In this document: positions 19,919 to 33,282 of the stretch, one piece after another | How positions within the stretch are numbered: position 1 is the first letter of the stretch | How the letters are laid out: each line of letters begins with the position of its first letter | NCBI GenBank assembly: GCA_034190875.2 | Contig: CM067343.1 | Location: 31,638,250-31,702,249, forward strand | Reading direction: 5' to 3' | Source of the DNA: Urechis unicinctus | Taxonomy: Eukaryota > Annelida > Polychaeta > Xenopneusta > Urechidae | DNA length: 64,000 bases | The notes under the pieces: model-generated | The model's input: the letters and a program-made list of their open reading frames with translations, nothing else | Told to the model about the DNA's origin: nothing | Database searches by the model: none | Position numbers and translations under genes: made by a program

Positions 19919-22506
19919 GGGCTTGTGTCCGAACATATAGCTGCATATGTCAGCAGTCATAAGGAACTATGTTGTTATTTGCCGGTTTATTGAAATCACT
20001 GTATCATGACCTTGATCTGCAAATAGCGCACATACCTCGAGTGATATTTGGTTTTGGTTGATAGGTAGGTCTCGTGTGCAAGAATGACTCGGGGGTTTTT
20101 GAGGTAGGTGAATGCGTACAGCTCCGATTAATTTCATAACAATAACATGCAAACACACATACCTTAAGCCACTTTTTATTCTTTCATTCATTTCACTTAT
20201 TTACACCCAACCGTTTAATGTCAGCGGTGTCATGGCCTGAAAGAACCTATTTTCCAAACATACGCTGCTTGTGCTTTAATAGATATATATATATAAATAT
20301 CTTCGATTGAACTTATCTGCGTGTGTTAATACATTGGCGGAATCATTGAATATATATCTGCAAATACACCAACTATTAAAGCAATAATATAGCTCTATAT
20401 GGCATTGATTATACTTCTGATAAATTATAGATGCGAAACCTTCTTCACGACATTACCTGTTAAACTGGACTGAGGTGATATTAATCATAATCAGGAGCAG
20501 CTGTCAGTGCTTTGTGATAGTGGTCATTATCTTGCCAAGGTCAACAATACATTTTGATTTGTGATTCAAGATGAGTTGCGGGATGGCTCTAACGAAACCA
20601 TTAGATTACGCTTGTGACTAATAATCTCAGTGTTCATGCATTACTGTCAAAAGCTAAGGTGACAATGCTTTAGAATGAGGTGGCATTACCAACAAGATAT
20701 TGTAACGCTTTGTTGCTCCTGATTCTAAATGCATTGCACCGACACAACGCGGGAGTGTGTGGTGTGTAGCCTTGTCTTTATTGTCCAAGGACCTGCCACC
20801 ATTCATGCTATTAAACAATATTCCAATAATAACACGAGCGCTAACCCGTCTATGTTATTTCATCGATTATTTATGGTCCAGGTCAGTACATGTATATTCA
20901 TAGGGCGGCCAGCAACTCCGGCACATAGAAAGGTGCAGCTATAATCTTCGCATTTGTTGCATTCTCTTTTCCTCGTGATTATTTGGCCGGAACGAGAATG
21001 AATAATTATCTACGCTACAGTTTCGTCGATCCAAGTGACATGTTGATGGCAGCGAAGCGTTAGTCAATGAGGTATTCAACAAATATTGCATTGCATTGTG
21101 GTTGTACTAAAATGGTAGATTCCTTTGTTTTACAAACAGTTGTTTCACGTCGCGATATAATTTGTCAGTCTTAAAAAAATTGAATTTGAAATCAATAATT
21201 TCAAAGTCTCTTTGTTTACGAATACTGTGCATTGATGTCTGTTTAATGTTGATGTGCAAATAAAACAAAATACCTTCATTTACATTTTCTATTTCCTGCA
21301 TAGGCAGATGGAGCTGGAGATGAAGCCTCAACAATATATCACATCCCCGCATCTACACAACAGTGCCAGTCATCACCAACGGAAGCCACATTCGTGCCAT
21401 TGGTCATACGAAACGTAGGATCATATTAAACATTCCAACATTCCAGTATGTCCTCTCTGTAAAAAATGATGACGTCGCTTTTTGTGTACATTAAGAGAGC
21501 GTCCCGTCGATCTCCACTTCATCGTCAGTCTTTTGGCCCATTGTGCCGGGTACTATAGTCATACATTGAGTCAACCATAGGATGTGTAATGCGGCAAGGT
21601 TATTGAAATATAAGCTGCCCTTTAATGTGGCAATCTAGGAAGTACCTATCCTGGAGGAACAAGTCTACTTTATTATGACAATAAATTACTCAACAAGGTC
21701 GTACATAAATGGTCGATGATGGTGTTGGCCATAAATGGAACGATTTGATAGAACGCCACGTTGGTTGTTTCCGCGATTGTTCCCGTTGATCAGTGTGTTA
21801 TAATATCTGCAAATAATTGCTCTACCAATCTAAGGCTTCCCATTGTCTTTGTGAACCCTTTTCTTTACTTAACAGACGCAGCAGCTCTAGCTTGTGTATC
21901 CAAATTGAATATAATACATTATGAAAATAAACAATTAGCATAATTGTCGATTACAACGCATGATACAATCAATCATTTAGAAGGCATTAGGGACTCCCAG
22001 TTATTTGTCACATTTATTGATATGTACCCATGTCATTGTAAGATATCGTTTGAGTAATTCCCAAAAGCAATAACAGGAATTACATATTGAGCCCGTATCT
22101 GCTTCAATAAGCACGCGAGGGTGAGTAATTATGACTAAGGGTTTCTGTATATTGCATTTGTTGTGGATTTTCAATAATGTTTGATACGCTGAATTACATG
22201 AAAGGTGTACCCTAATTATTTTGCTTCATCCCACTGCAACATTCTCAAAATTTTGTTTGAATTGTGACGTTTTTACATGTGTCTTAATTAATAAGACATA
22301 TCATTTGATATTTATAAAAAATCTATTGCATAGTACCTTCATCAATCTTATATAAGTGATATCAATGTACTGACACGAAACAACAACTAAGAATACTGAA
22401 GACCGTAGATAAAATTTGACAGTACATAGTAGTCTAGTCCACTTCACTGGCTACGTCACCTCGGTGTTGTTTTCCTAGCTAGTGAGTCATTTCACATCCT
22501 GTTTGG
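19916..22506. other. U1 sequence, no gene seen
   Basis: AT-rich, with only the last ~300 bases clearly matching U2 (60,750-60,900). Short frames (60-81 codons) show no recognisable domain. Confidence 0.5.
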
Positions 22507-24660
22507 AATCCGTTCTCGCGAAATATTCGACTTCGTATGTTGAATTCGATTATTGATTTACATATATGATTAATATTATTATTTATCTTGCCACAGAAAG
22601 TCGGATAGATATCATCACGAAAAGCTCGTGTCTTTTCATATTAGTTGCTTATTTAATCGTATTGTGTCATGGTTAGGCTCCATATTGCTCCAATGACTCT
22701 AACAGAGCCATTCCAGACTTCTGTAGGTTTTTGATATATCTTACTACTCAATATACACGCGTATTCACCATATACGGTGCCATTGGGTTGTCAGGAATGA
22801 TGGAAACACCACGCTACTTCAGTTGTGACGCAATCGATTAGACGTCAACGCGTCAACAGTTGATGGAAATAGAAGAGATCATTGGAGATCAGGGAATCGA
22901 CGCCCACAGGCGTTGTCAGCAAATATATATAGTTTTAAATGTACCTGATGACGCAACAGCGCTAAATGTATATAAAGCCACTATTGCTTATGTCTATGTC
23001 AGACCAGTGTTGATGAGGGCGTGGTTGGTCAGATTATTCGTAATGTGACCTTATGATTATAAATCATGCACCCGATTGTTCGTCGCAAATTTGAATTCAA
23101 CGAAAATAGAGTGCAATGAAATGCATTGATACTTCTTGTTTGACATTAGTTAACTATATATAGTGGAAGAAATCGCCGTTTTCCCATCTTATTTCGATTT
23201 GTTGACCACGTAAGTCATATGTGCGCCAATACTTGTAAGCACCAAAGCATGCCGAACGACTTCCTGCAATTAAGAGTCGGCGAATATGAACCACAAATAC
23301 ATTTGTCCTGGTGATGTTCTCACCTTTCGAAGAAACTTCTTTAGCTAACTATGAGGAGGGTTGATGGTGTATTTAAAACGAATAACTTCTCAACATCTGA
23401 TTAACGTAAGACTTATATCTCGATTACTGTACCACCGGCTCTTACAGCGTCTGATAGCCTTTATATTGTTGTCTCGCCATCCTTAAACACCACATGCGGG
23501 TTTTTTCAACCTACAAAATGCAAATTATTTCAGAGCGCGTATGCCATTTAACGAAAACAATTACCGAATGCTATCCAGTATATCACATTCACCATTTGTT
23601 CCAGCTGAACCTCGCGTGTGCCAGTGTTTTCGACTGTTACAATTTATTTAACACGTACTCTTGATCTGGGTGCCGAGTATGTGCAACACAGATAAAGGAC
23701 GGGTTGATTGAAGTCATATCCATAATCAATATCAGCTGTCAGAATAATGTTGGCTGATGAATAACATTACAATTATCTTTCTTAACATCATGACAGGCTG
23801 GGTCGTAAAATGTTTGATTCGGTATCGTTTTCCCGAATGTCTGAAGGCAATTGTGCAATGGACTGGGTAATACTCACTCCAATAGCTGCGGGTTGCAAAA
23901 CAAATCAATTTTATGAGCGCTTTGAAGCAAGCAACTAAATGGAATGACAAGAATCGAAATTCAACTAATATTCATTTTGGCCACGTGCTAGGAATATACA
24001 ACCTATTTGCGGCTCTGTATAGACAAAGTTGCGATCTTCAAAGATAATCGTACTGCAATTTACACATACGGCTCAGCATATATTGTACGATTGCAGTTTT
24101 CTTCCGAGCTAACCCAACGCAGCTTCGCTGAATGCCCCTTGTCACGTCTGAATTGGGGCTAAAATGTTTTTTTAAGGTTTACACGGGGATCAATTGTGTA
24201 ATATATTTAGATTGAATAATATGGATAAGCAAACCTAGTTTTGAATATGGGGTATAGCTCTCGGTAATTTTCTGTTTGTCATCATTTGTCAGAAACGGCA
24301 GTTATTCTTGCTTGGCAACATATACAACTAAATTTAGCAAATGTCAAAAGCCGATGAATTGAATCCTTCTCTCTTGGATATCTGAGGCTGGCTTAACACG
24401 GCAACATATCGCCAGCATTCCTCGACCGCCTACACACAGGGACCTTATTAACCGTAAATTTTCTGTGCTGAATACAAATCATGAAAAAGATTCGACGTGA
24501 TGGGTATCAATCATGTTCAATTCATGCACGTTTTTGTAGCTCTGACTTTCTGATTCTAGTGGCAAACGCCGATCTCGAGTTGATTAATGGATTTATTTTT
24601 TGGACTTTAATGACCCATGCTGATGGCTTCTGCATACTAGAGTATGATAAATTGCCGTCT

Positions 24661-24678
24661 TATCATCATCGTCACTAC

Positions 24679-24745
<67 letters not shown>

Positions 24746-24841
24746 GTCATCATCGTCATCATCATCATCATTGTCATCATCATCATCACCGTCGCTATCA
24801 TCATCATTACCATAATGATCATCATCTGCATCATTATCATT
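24661..24841 (+). repeat. (CAT)n tract, copy 1
   Basis: Imperfect ATC/CAT trinucleotide run with a perfect central block. Frames through it give His, Ile, Asp or Met homopolymers that are not credible proteins. Confidence 0.95.
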
Positions 24842-27337
24842 AACATCATATGTAATAATTACCACCACCACCATCAGCATCATTAACATGATTTTTCATC
24901 GTCATCATCCTCGTCATCATCGTCGTCAATAGCGGCAACCACAGCATCAATACGCCCTATGACATATTGATCACGTTATAATAGTTGAACGATCATTGAC
25001 GTATCTAGATTGATAATGCTCGGCTCAGTCCGTTACAGCCTTCTTATGGATTCTTATCATTTTTCTTTGGGCAAATCGTTGCGTGTCTAATCCTGTCCCG
25101 GAGGTAACCACTGTCAGATTGTTTAGATCTGCCTATGACTTGGGTCATATATGAATATGTTTGGATGGGTTTCAAACGGAGGCTTGAGTTCTGCATATAT
25201 AACACATGGTAGACAGTCATTGTTCGACCATAAGTTGGTACTGTTAGGTTATGTTGAGAGGCTTTTATATATATTAAATATATGTACTGCTTAATGTGCA
25301 ATGGCAAACCTGCATTCGCTATGGTTCTAATTGCCTTTATGTGGTTCATCCGTCTATATATAAGTTCCTCTTCATACGTTTGTCTATGGATGCAGTATAA
25401 CCAACTGGCTTGTTTAGCATTGTACGTATGAGCATTTACCAATCCTACAGAATACACATATTTCCGCTACATAAGTCATTTGTTAATGACAGTCTGAACA
25501 ATGTGATCAAGTCTTGGGCTTTGCAGAAGCATAAATGAAATATTCTGCACTAAAACAGTCAATGATGTGTTTAGCTTGCATTTCATCCCTCATTACCAAA
25601 ACGGGTTGATCTTAAATGTTGAATTCAGCGGCGACTAAATAGTATTAATGTAAGCATATGCCCCAAAATTATGATTACTCTTAACTCGCTCCATCGGTCG
25701 GTGATTTTGTGTAAAGCCTCAAGCTCTGCTAGCCAAGACCTCCTCCTGATAAATTCACTACCTAGTATTTTATCAATTTGTATTACACATATTGTGTAAC
25801 GCATCATCACAATACAATATGTTGCACGACGTTAATACGGTAGTAATATAATTTTTCAGCCGTTTTTAGCACAAATTGGTTACATTTTACACGATCTGTA
25901 TCATTGCACATGATAATAAATCGTTAACGCGCACTATTCCACGTTTGTTTGCTGAAATATCAGATGACGCAACTGTGTAATACCCATAAGGTTGATTGTT
26001 TGCTAATCTCTTATTTGAAAGCCATTCATATAAATACATCAACCTTGTAACAGGAATATCTTGCCAATGACACTGGTAAGCTGTTTTGTTTTGTTTACTG
26101 TAATTAACCAAGCAATCTGATTTCATTAGCTCTCACCAATTCACAGAACAATAGCTTCAAGTGTCTGTTGTAATAATGGCGCGATAGGTGAAAAACAATT
26201 TGTGTACGCCAATGATTTTCAGCGAGTAATCCTTCGCTTAAGTTGGTTTCCCAAGCATATTAGCATGCATTCCTCAATTATCGTGACGTCAGCGATTTAA
26301 TCGAGCTGCACTGCAAAATTATATGCTTAAAATACTTACGTTTCTCTGCTGAGTGATTTAACTATTGCATAAAAATTCTCCGCCAATTTGGAAGAGCAAG
26401 CGCCCTCTTAACATTAGAATACCATAAAAGAAAGCTACTCAATGTTGCTTTGAGTACAAATCGAAAAAGAGTTTTAATGAATGAAAAGATATCTGACAAA
26501 CTTGTCGATTGGTGCCTATCGTACAGCTACGTTTGGTATGAACGTTATTACATACGACTTCTTTATTCTAGTACATCACATAATTGCTCTTGTTATAACG
26601 TGTGTTTGCTTGAACAAAATACCACATATGACGTGCTATAGAAGTGTGTTCTACAGATGACTGCTATGAATGAGTGGTGCCGGTCCGATACCATCCCCCA
26701 GGCCGCTTTATGTATTGCTCAGGCGATGATATTACTCATATCTTTGATACTCAACGTGAGCAGAAAACTGACTTATTGAATAGAGAAATCCATATATAGA
26801 ATACAAAACCCAAGCAGCATTCATTGTCAAATCAAGTGCGGTTATTACTCTGTCAGATGCGCTCACTGACCTTAGTAATATGATATCGACTAGTCTGCAA
26901 AGCAATGATAACAGCAGGGGGTAGTACGGTGTATGTCGTGACTGGCGCTTCCTACAAATGTAACTTTGTTACGAATGCAATGAGTTTCGCTATATTTCAT
27001 CCGCGAAATCATCCAATAATGCTCTAATGTAATAACTCGAATGTTCCCTGTAGTGATCAGACAATTATGTAGATTGGAGTTCGGTAGTATACGGCTGGGC
27101 TGTCTGCACGAAGCGGACTGTGAACATAAATCAAGCAAAACCACCCTGATGTACTATGCGCGTATCGTGCTTAGATAGTGAGTTTCACCTTGCTGGTGCA
27201 CAAAGGCACGTTAATGTTCTGCGATGGTTAATTAGTACTCTATTTGGAGGACTTCAATTTCTCTTAAACGTATTTATATTATAAATATTTGCGTCTATTC
27301 CCTCAATCACCGTCATGCTACTTAATTATTGTCAGTT

Positions 27338-27362
27338 CCGCACAGTGAGCAGTTCACTGCGG
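27338..27362. repeat. Short hairpin, present in all three copies
   Basis: CCGCACAGTGA pairs with TCACTGCGG across a five-base loop, with a two-base bulge. The loop changes to GCAGC in copy 3 (about 44,390). Confidence 0.5.
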
Positions 27363-28196
27363 AGAAGAGTTTTTGTATAACCCTCGGGGTTTTTGCCTTT
27401 TACAACAAACGAACTGAATAGTTCTCGGATTTCAGAATCATCCAATTGGCAGTAGAGTCAATTGAATCATTCTTGCTTCAGCAGTAGCAACAGACTCGTC
27501 ATTGTACATTAACTGTAATGAGACTTTAGCTGCTTTATAATGAATAATCAAAACAAGTGAAAAAGCCACACTCGCATCACCCATAACGGGAGTTTAAGTA
27601 CGACAATAAACACTCAGTATGCAAAACACGGGCACGTCACAAGGGGCAGAGCTTGTGCTTACACTTGTCCGTCAAGGTTTGCGTGATGATGAAACCATTC
27701 ACATTTTACACCCACTGTATATGGTCCAATTTCGACCCGCTTATCAAATTACAAAATATATAATCAAAAACACATATACTTACAGATGAGCAGGCAAGTG
27801 TAAATGTATGGGTAAGAATTAACATAATCGACCCTTTATTCAAGAACTAGAAACTTGAGGATCGTTTGTATTAGCATCCGGATTGTCATTGACAATAGTA
27901 ATTTTCTATTTGCTACAAATATTTAGGTTCTGCATAAGCATACTACATGCACAATCTCACTAAGTTTTCCCATTACTTCATATTTTATTGTACAACAGTA
28001 TCACTAGCAGTTCAATGAATTGTGTTGCCCAGACAAAAGGTTGAGCTTTCATAACTGAAAGCTTGCATGGACGCGGATGTTATCGGAAAGAGTCCCTGAA
28101 TCAGCGTTCCATTGGTGCTTACACAAAATCTCGTTGGTTGTGCAACATGTATCGTTAGGGCTGTGCAGGATTCCATTGTATTTGCCCAACAACGGA

Positions 28197-28227
28197 GTAA
28201 CCTTGTCATCACCTTGCACAAGGTTAC
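28197..28227. repeat. Short perfect hairpin
   Basis: GTAACCTTG pairs with CAAGGTTAC across 13 bases. Retained in the other two copies near 36,729 and 45,236. Confidence 0.5.
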
Positions 28228-30972
28228 ACGTAGACCCATATATAGCTGCTGTATTCCTCAAACAAAGCCTAATAGAGTACCCTTAAAGACCCCCATGCTG
28301 CTACCATTAGCAGCAATGTATTAATGTTTAATGACACATTAACTTAGACACCTAAGCTACAGGAACGTCTAGCTATTTGGGGAAATATTGCTATTTTAAG
28401 TCGGCGATCGTCTAACCAAGGCATGGATACTGACTTTAAAAAAGAGCAATGTTCCGGAGAGACAAATCAGTGTCAGTGATTACGCAAGTATATTCACATT
28501 ATAAGTAGGCGCGTGGACATGTTGCGCGTGCACATCGATCGCATCATGCCGTATTTCCACAGAGTACCTAGGAAGGCGAGTTCATTACTGTTCATATTAA
28601 CAGTGGGACTGCATAACAAATGTCACTGTTAATACATACTGCGTTGTGCAATATTGTAGAAATGAACATAACAATCAGCTGCTTGTAGTTCTTTTGTTCC
28701 TCACCTGATATATATTGCTTAAATCATTCACGCTTAGCATGAGGTGCGTGATTTGCCAACAGTTATGATGCAGTTTTTATCTGATTACGTTACAATGGGA
28801 CTAACACAGTGTCATGTAAAACATTATACCAACTGTCCTCAAAATTACCACAAACGTACCAACGGGTCGACATACATACTGCCTGCAGCCTAATGCACCT
28901 ATAAACAAAAGTCATGACTACCACTGCGCCATTACCCAATACCATGTATTGTTCGCGTGGATCCGCTGTAAATGACGATAGCAAGACTTGCTGCATCATC
29001 GCTCAAACAACAAGTTAACAAAATTTCAATGTCGGAAGCGTCTAATAAAAGTAAAATGCAAGAGCTGTCCTTATCATGTCACATTTGGATGCTGCTGCCA
29101 GACGAAGAAAACTAGTGCAATTAACTCCTTCAATGGCTGGTAGCAAGGGAAGTTGGCATTATATTTAATCAATTTATCAAAGCACGACGATACGCCATCC
29201 ATCTTTAAGACATACTGTACAGCGCCAACGTTGTGAATGCATTCGTGAATTGTATTGCCGGAAGCAGCATTTCACAGTGACGGTCGGTGAGTTAATAAAT
29301 ACTCTTGACGATCGTATAAAATCGTATATGTGTGGTTTTCAGATCTGGTCGTGTCTTGGTTGATGCAAATATCGGCGCACATTTGATGGACGGCCCTGGC
29401 ATCGCCATTACCTTGCCTTTGTTGAGTATCAATAATCCATGTGTTCGAGAACATATACAATCCACGTAAGGAAATGATTGTGTTTAACAATAAAACAGTT
29501 CTTTGGACTGAGTCAGTCCATACGCTGTACTCCTGGAAGTTTAAAGAGGCAGTCATTATTATTGCAATTGTATTAGAATCACCATGTTATATCTTCCCAT
29601 CTTGAAAACATGTACAATCATCTGTGGCGTATATGTCTATTCGTTTGCGACAGTGTGTGTTTATTTCAACCCAGTTATACGTAAAAAGAATCTGCTACAC
29701 TAACTTCCCATGAGATTAGCTTGTAAACCACCATTAATAGCTTTCTTCAAATGCCGCTGGCTCGTTAAGGCTAAAATAGGATTGTGGGATGCCATTATTG
29801 GGTTATGTGTGCGAACGAAATGTCTATTTAAGTGACATTCATTAGTCAAGGCCACAAATGCAATTTTGAATGTCGGTGTTAGAATGCCAACACTATTGTT
29901 TTGGTCGATGGTGCCTCATTTATCTGGCCATAAAATTCTTAACAGCACAGCGAAAAACTACACGACAGTTGAAGAATGATATGAGAAAAAGGGATTGTCC
30001 CATATTTAGCAGTTTGATTATATGAGGGTGCCACGTAAGCAAGGCACGGATTGGACGCTTAGAGCAAGTGCCTAAGCCACATTATGAAAACATAAATGGA
30101 CCTAGGGAGTATGGAAACATTTGCATCAATCATTTGACTCCGCAGGGTAAGTGATCTTGACACAGAAAACAAAACACCAACTAAGAGTCTTAGGTGGAAG
30201 AATCATTTTGTAACTTGCCATGCTTGATCAAAATCTACGACTACCATGGCGGACGCTAATGAATCAAACGTAGAATTATCTCAAAGCCTATTGAATTATT
30301 CCGGCATTCACATTCATGTGAAACTGTAATGAATCCAATTGTGAGTTCCCCAAATCCCTTCACCGCTTTGTTACCTATGATACTAGAGAAATAAGCACTG
30401 GTTGCCAGTTCATTGCAGTAATTTTATAATTACGTTATAAAAACATATTATCATAATTAAAGTAATATAAGACACTTTAAAGTCTATATCCAAATACTTG
30501 TCAGGGACGGTTTATTACCTTGCTCAATGTGCACACAATAACTTGTTTGTGTGATCCATCTTCAACCTTATACCTAACTACTATTAGCACAGACAAAACC
30601 CTTAAATTAACGGATGTTAACCTGGACAATTAGTGAGCTCCGTTGTCGCAGTGCACATGTTACATAAGTTGCCTAACTCCGTGTCAATGCTTGTTGACGA
30701 ATAGATCAACTGTTGATGCAGAACACAACTTACTCGTAACGCCCGCGTGTTTCTATTGTGCTCCTGTCGGTATTAAATATTGATAACAGTTCATTTGTCA
30801 AGATTATATACAGGCTAGTACTGATGCCTTTAGTAATCCGTTTATGAAGTAAAATTGTTGTAATCTTAACCTTCCTAAGAAGGCCGTTGAGCAGGCGTAC
30901 CTAGTGTCTATGATTATACATTGAGTGTAGCAAATGACAGTAGTCACCAACAAAAAACAGTTGAATTTATGC

Positions 30973-33202
30973 AATCCGTTCTCACGAAATATTCGACTTC
31001 GTATGTTGAATTCGATTATTGATTTACATATATGATTAATATTATTATTTATCTTGCCACAGAAAGTCGGATAGATATCATCACGAAAAGCTCGTGTCTT
31101 TTCATATTAGTTGCTTATTTAATCGTATTGTGCTATCAAATTGGTAACAGAATGCTGACGTGGCATTGACTTGTCATGGTTAGGCTCCATATTGCTCCAA
31201 TGACTCTAACAGAGCCATTCCAGACTTCTGTAGGTTTTTGATATATCTTACTACTCAATATACACGCGTATTCACCATATACGGTGCCATTGGGTTGTCA
31301 GGAATGATGGAAACACCACGCTACTGCTGCAAGCTTAAGATTTCAGTTGTGACGCAATCGATTAGACGTCAACGCGTCAACAGTTGATGGAAATGGAAGA
31401 GATCATTTGAGATCAGGGAATCGACGCCCACAGGCGTTGTCAGCAAATATATATTGTTTTAAATGTTCCTGATGACGCAACAGCGCTAAATGTATATAAA
31501 GCCACTATTGCTTATGTCTATGTCAGACCAGTGTTGATGAGGGCGTGGTTGGTCAGATTATTCGTAATGTGACCTTATGATTATAAATCATGCACCCGAT
31601 TGTTCGTCGCAAATTTGAATTCAACGAAAATAGAGTGCAATGAAATGCATTGATACTTCTTGTTTGACATTAGTTAACTATATATAGTGGAAGAAATCGC
31701 CGTTTTCCCATCTTATTTCGATTTGTTGACCACGTAAGTCATATGTGCGCCAATACTTGTAAGCACCAAAGCATGCCGAACGACTTCCTGCAATTAAGAG
31801 TCGGCGAATATGAACCACAAATACATTTGTCCTGGTGATGTTCTCACCTTTCGAAGAAACTTCTTTAGCTAACTATGAGGAGGGTTGATGGTGTATTTAA
31901 AACGAATAACTTCTCAATATCTGATTAACGTAAGACTTATATCTCGATTACTGTACCACCGGCTCTTACAGCGTCTGATAGCCTTTATATTGTTGTCTCG
32001 CCATCCTTAAACACCACATGCGGGTTTTTTCAACCTACAAAATGCAAATTATTTCAGAGCGCGTATGCCATTTAACGAAACAATTACCGAATGCTATCCA
32101 GTATATCACATTCACCATTTGTTCCAGCTGAACCTCGCGTGTGCCAGTGTTTTCGACTGTTACAATTTATTTAACACGAACTCTTGATCTGGGTGCCGAG
32201 TATGTGCAACACAGATAAAGGACGGGTTGATTGAAGTCATATCCATAATCAATATCAGCTGTCAGAATAATGTTGGCTGATGAATAACATTACAATTATC
32301 TTTCTTAACATCATGACAGGCTGGGTCGTAAAATGTTTGATTCGGTATCGTTTTCCCGAATGTCTGAAGGCAATTGTGCAATGGACTGGGTAATACTCAC
32401 TCCAATAGCTGCGGGTTGCAAAACAAATCAATTTTATGAGCGCTTTGAAGCAAGCAACTAAATGGAATGACAAGAATCGAAATTCAACTAATATTCATTT
32501 TGGCCACGTGCTAGGAATATACAACCTATTTGCGGCTCTGTATAGACAAAGTTGCGATCTTCAAAGATAATCGTACTGCAATTACACATACGGCTCAGCA
32601 TATATTGTACGATTGCAGTTTTCTTCCGAGCTAACCCAACGCAGCTTCGCTGAATGCCCCTTGTCACGTCTGAATTGGGGCTAAAATGTTTTTTTAAGGT
32701 TTACACGGGGATCAATTGTGTAATATATTTAGATTGAATAATATGGATAAGCAAACCTAGTTTTGAATATGGGGTATAGCTCTCGGTAATTTTCTGTTTG
32801 TCATCATTTGTCAGAAACGGCAGTTATTCTTGCTTGGCAACATATACAACTAAATTTAGCAAATGTCAAAAGCCGATGAATTGAATCCTTCTCTCTTGGA
32901 TATCTGAGGCTGGCTTAACACGGCAACATATCGCCAGCATTCCTCGACCGCCTACACACAGGGACCTTATTAACCGTAAATTTCTGTGCTGAATACAAAT
33001 CATGAAAAAGATTCGACGTGATGGGTATCAATCATGTTCAATTCATGCACGTTTTTGTAGCTCTGACTTTCTGATTCTAGTGGCAAACGCCGATCTCGAG
33101 TTGATTAATGGATTTATTTTTTGGACTTTAATGACCCATGCTGATGGCTTCTGCATACTAGAGTATGATAAATTGCCGTCTTCTTCATCATCGTCACGTC
33201 AC

Positions 33203-33282
<80 letters not shown>

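Larger units (their letters stand above)
22507..30972 (+). repeat. 8.5-kb tandem copy 1
   Basis: Begins at AATCCGTTCTC and ends at ACAGTTGAATTTATG just before the same word recurs. The first ~1.6 kb differs from copies 2 and 3 by substitutions and lacks 41-bp and 17-bp segments present in both. From about 24.1 kb to the end it is identical to copy 2 apart from small indels and the interrupted start of the CAT tract. No gene is recognised. Frames seen three times here merely reflect the triplication. Confidence 0.95.

Noticed and set aside
24481-24889. Histidine-, isoleucine-, aspartate- or methionine-rich proteins over the CAT tract
   Set aside because: They are translations of a trinucleotide microsatellite, and their length varies among the three copies.
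25044-25457. 137-codon minus-strand frame in copy 1
   Set aside because: A one-base indel shortens it to 70 codons in copies 2 and 3; no domain recognised.
29272-29556. 94-codon minus-strand frame repeated at 37,802-38,086
   Set aside because: Identity is due to recent duplication; missing from copy 3 and without a domain.
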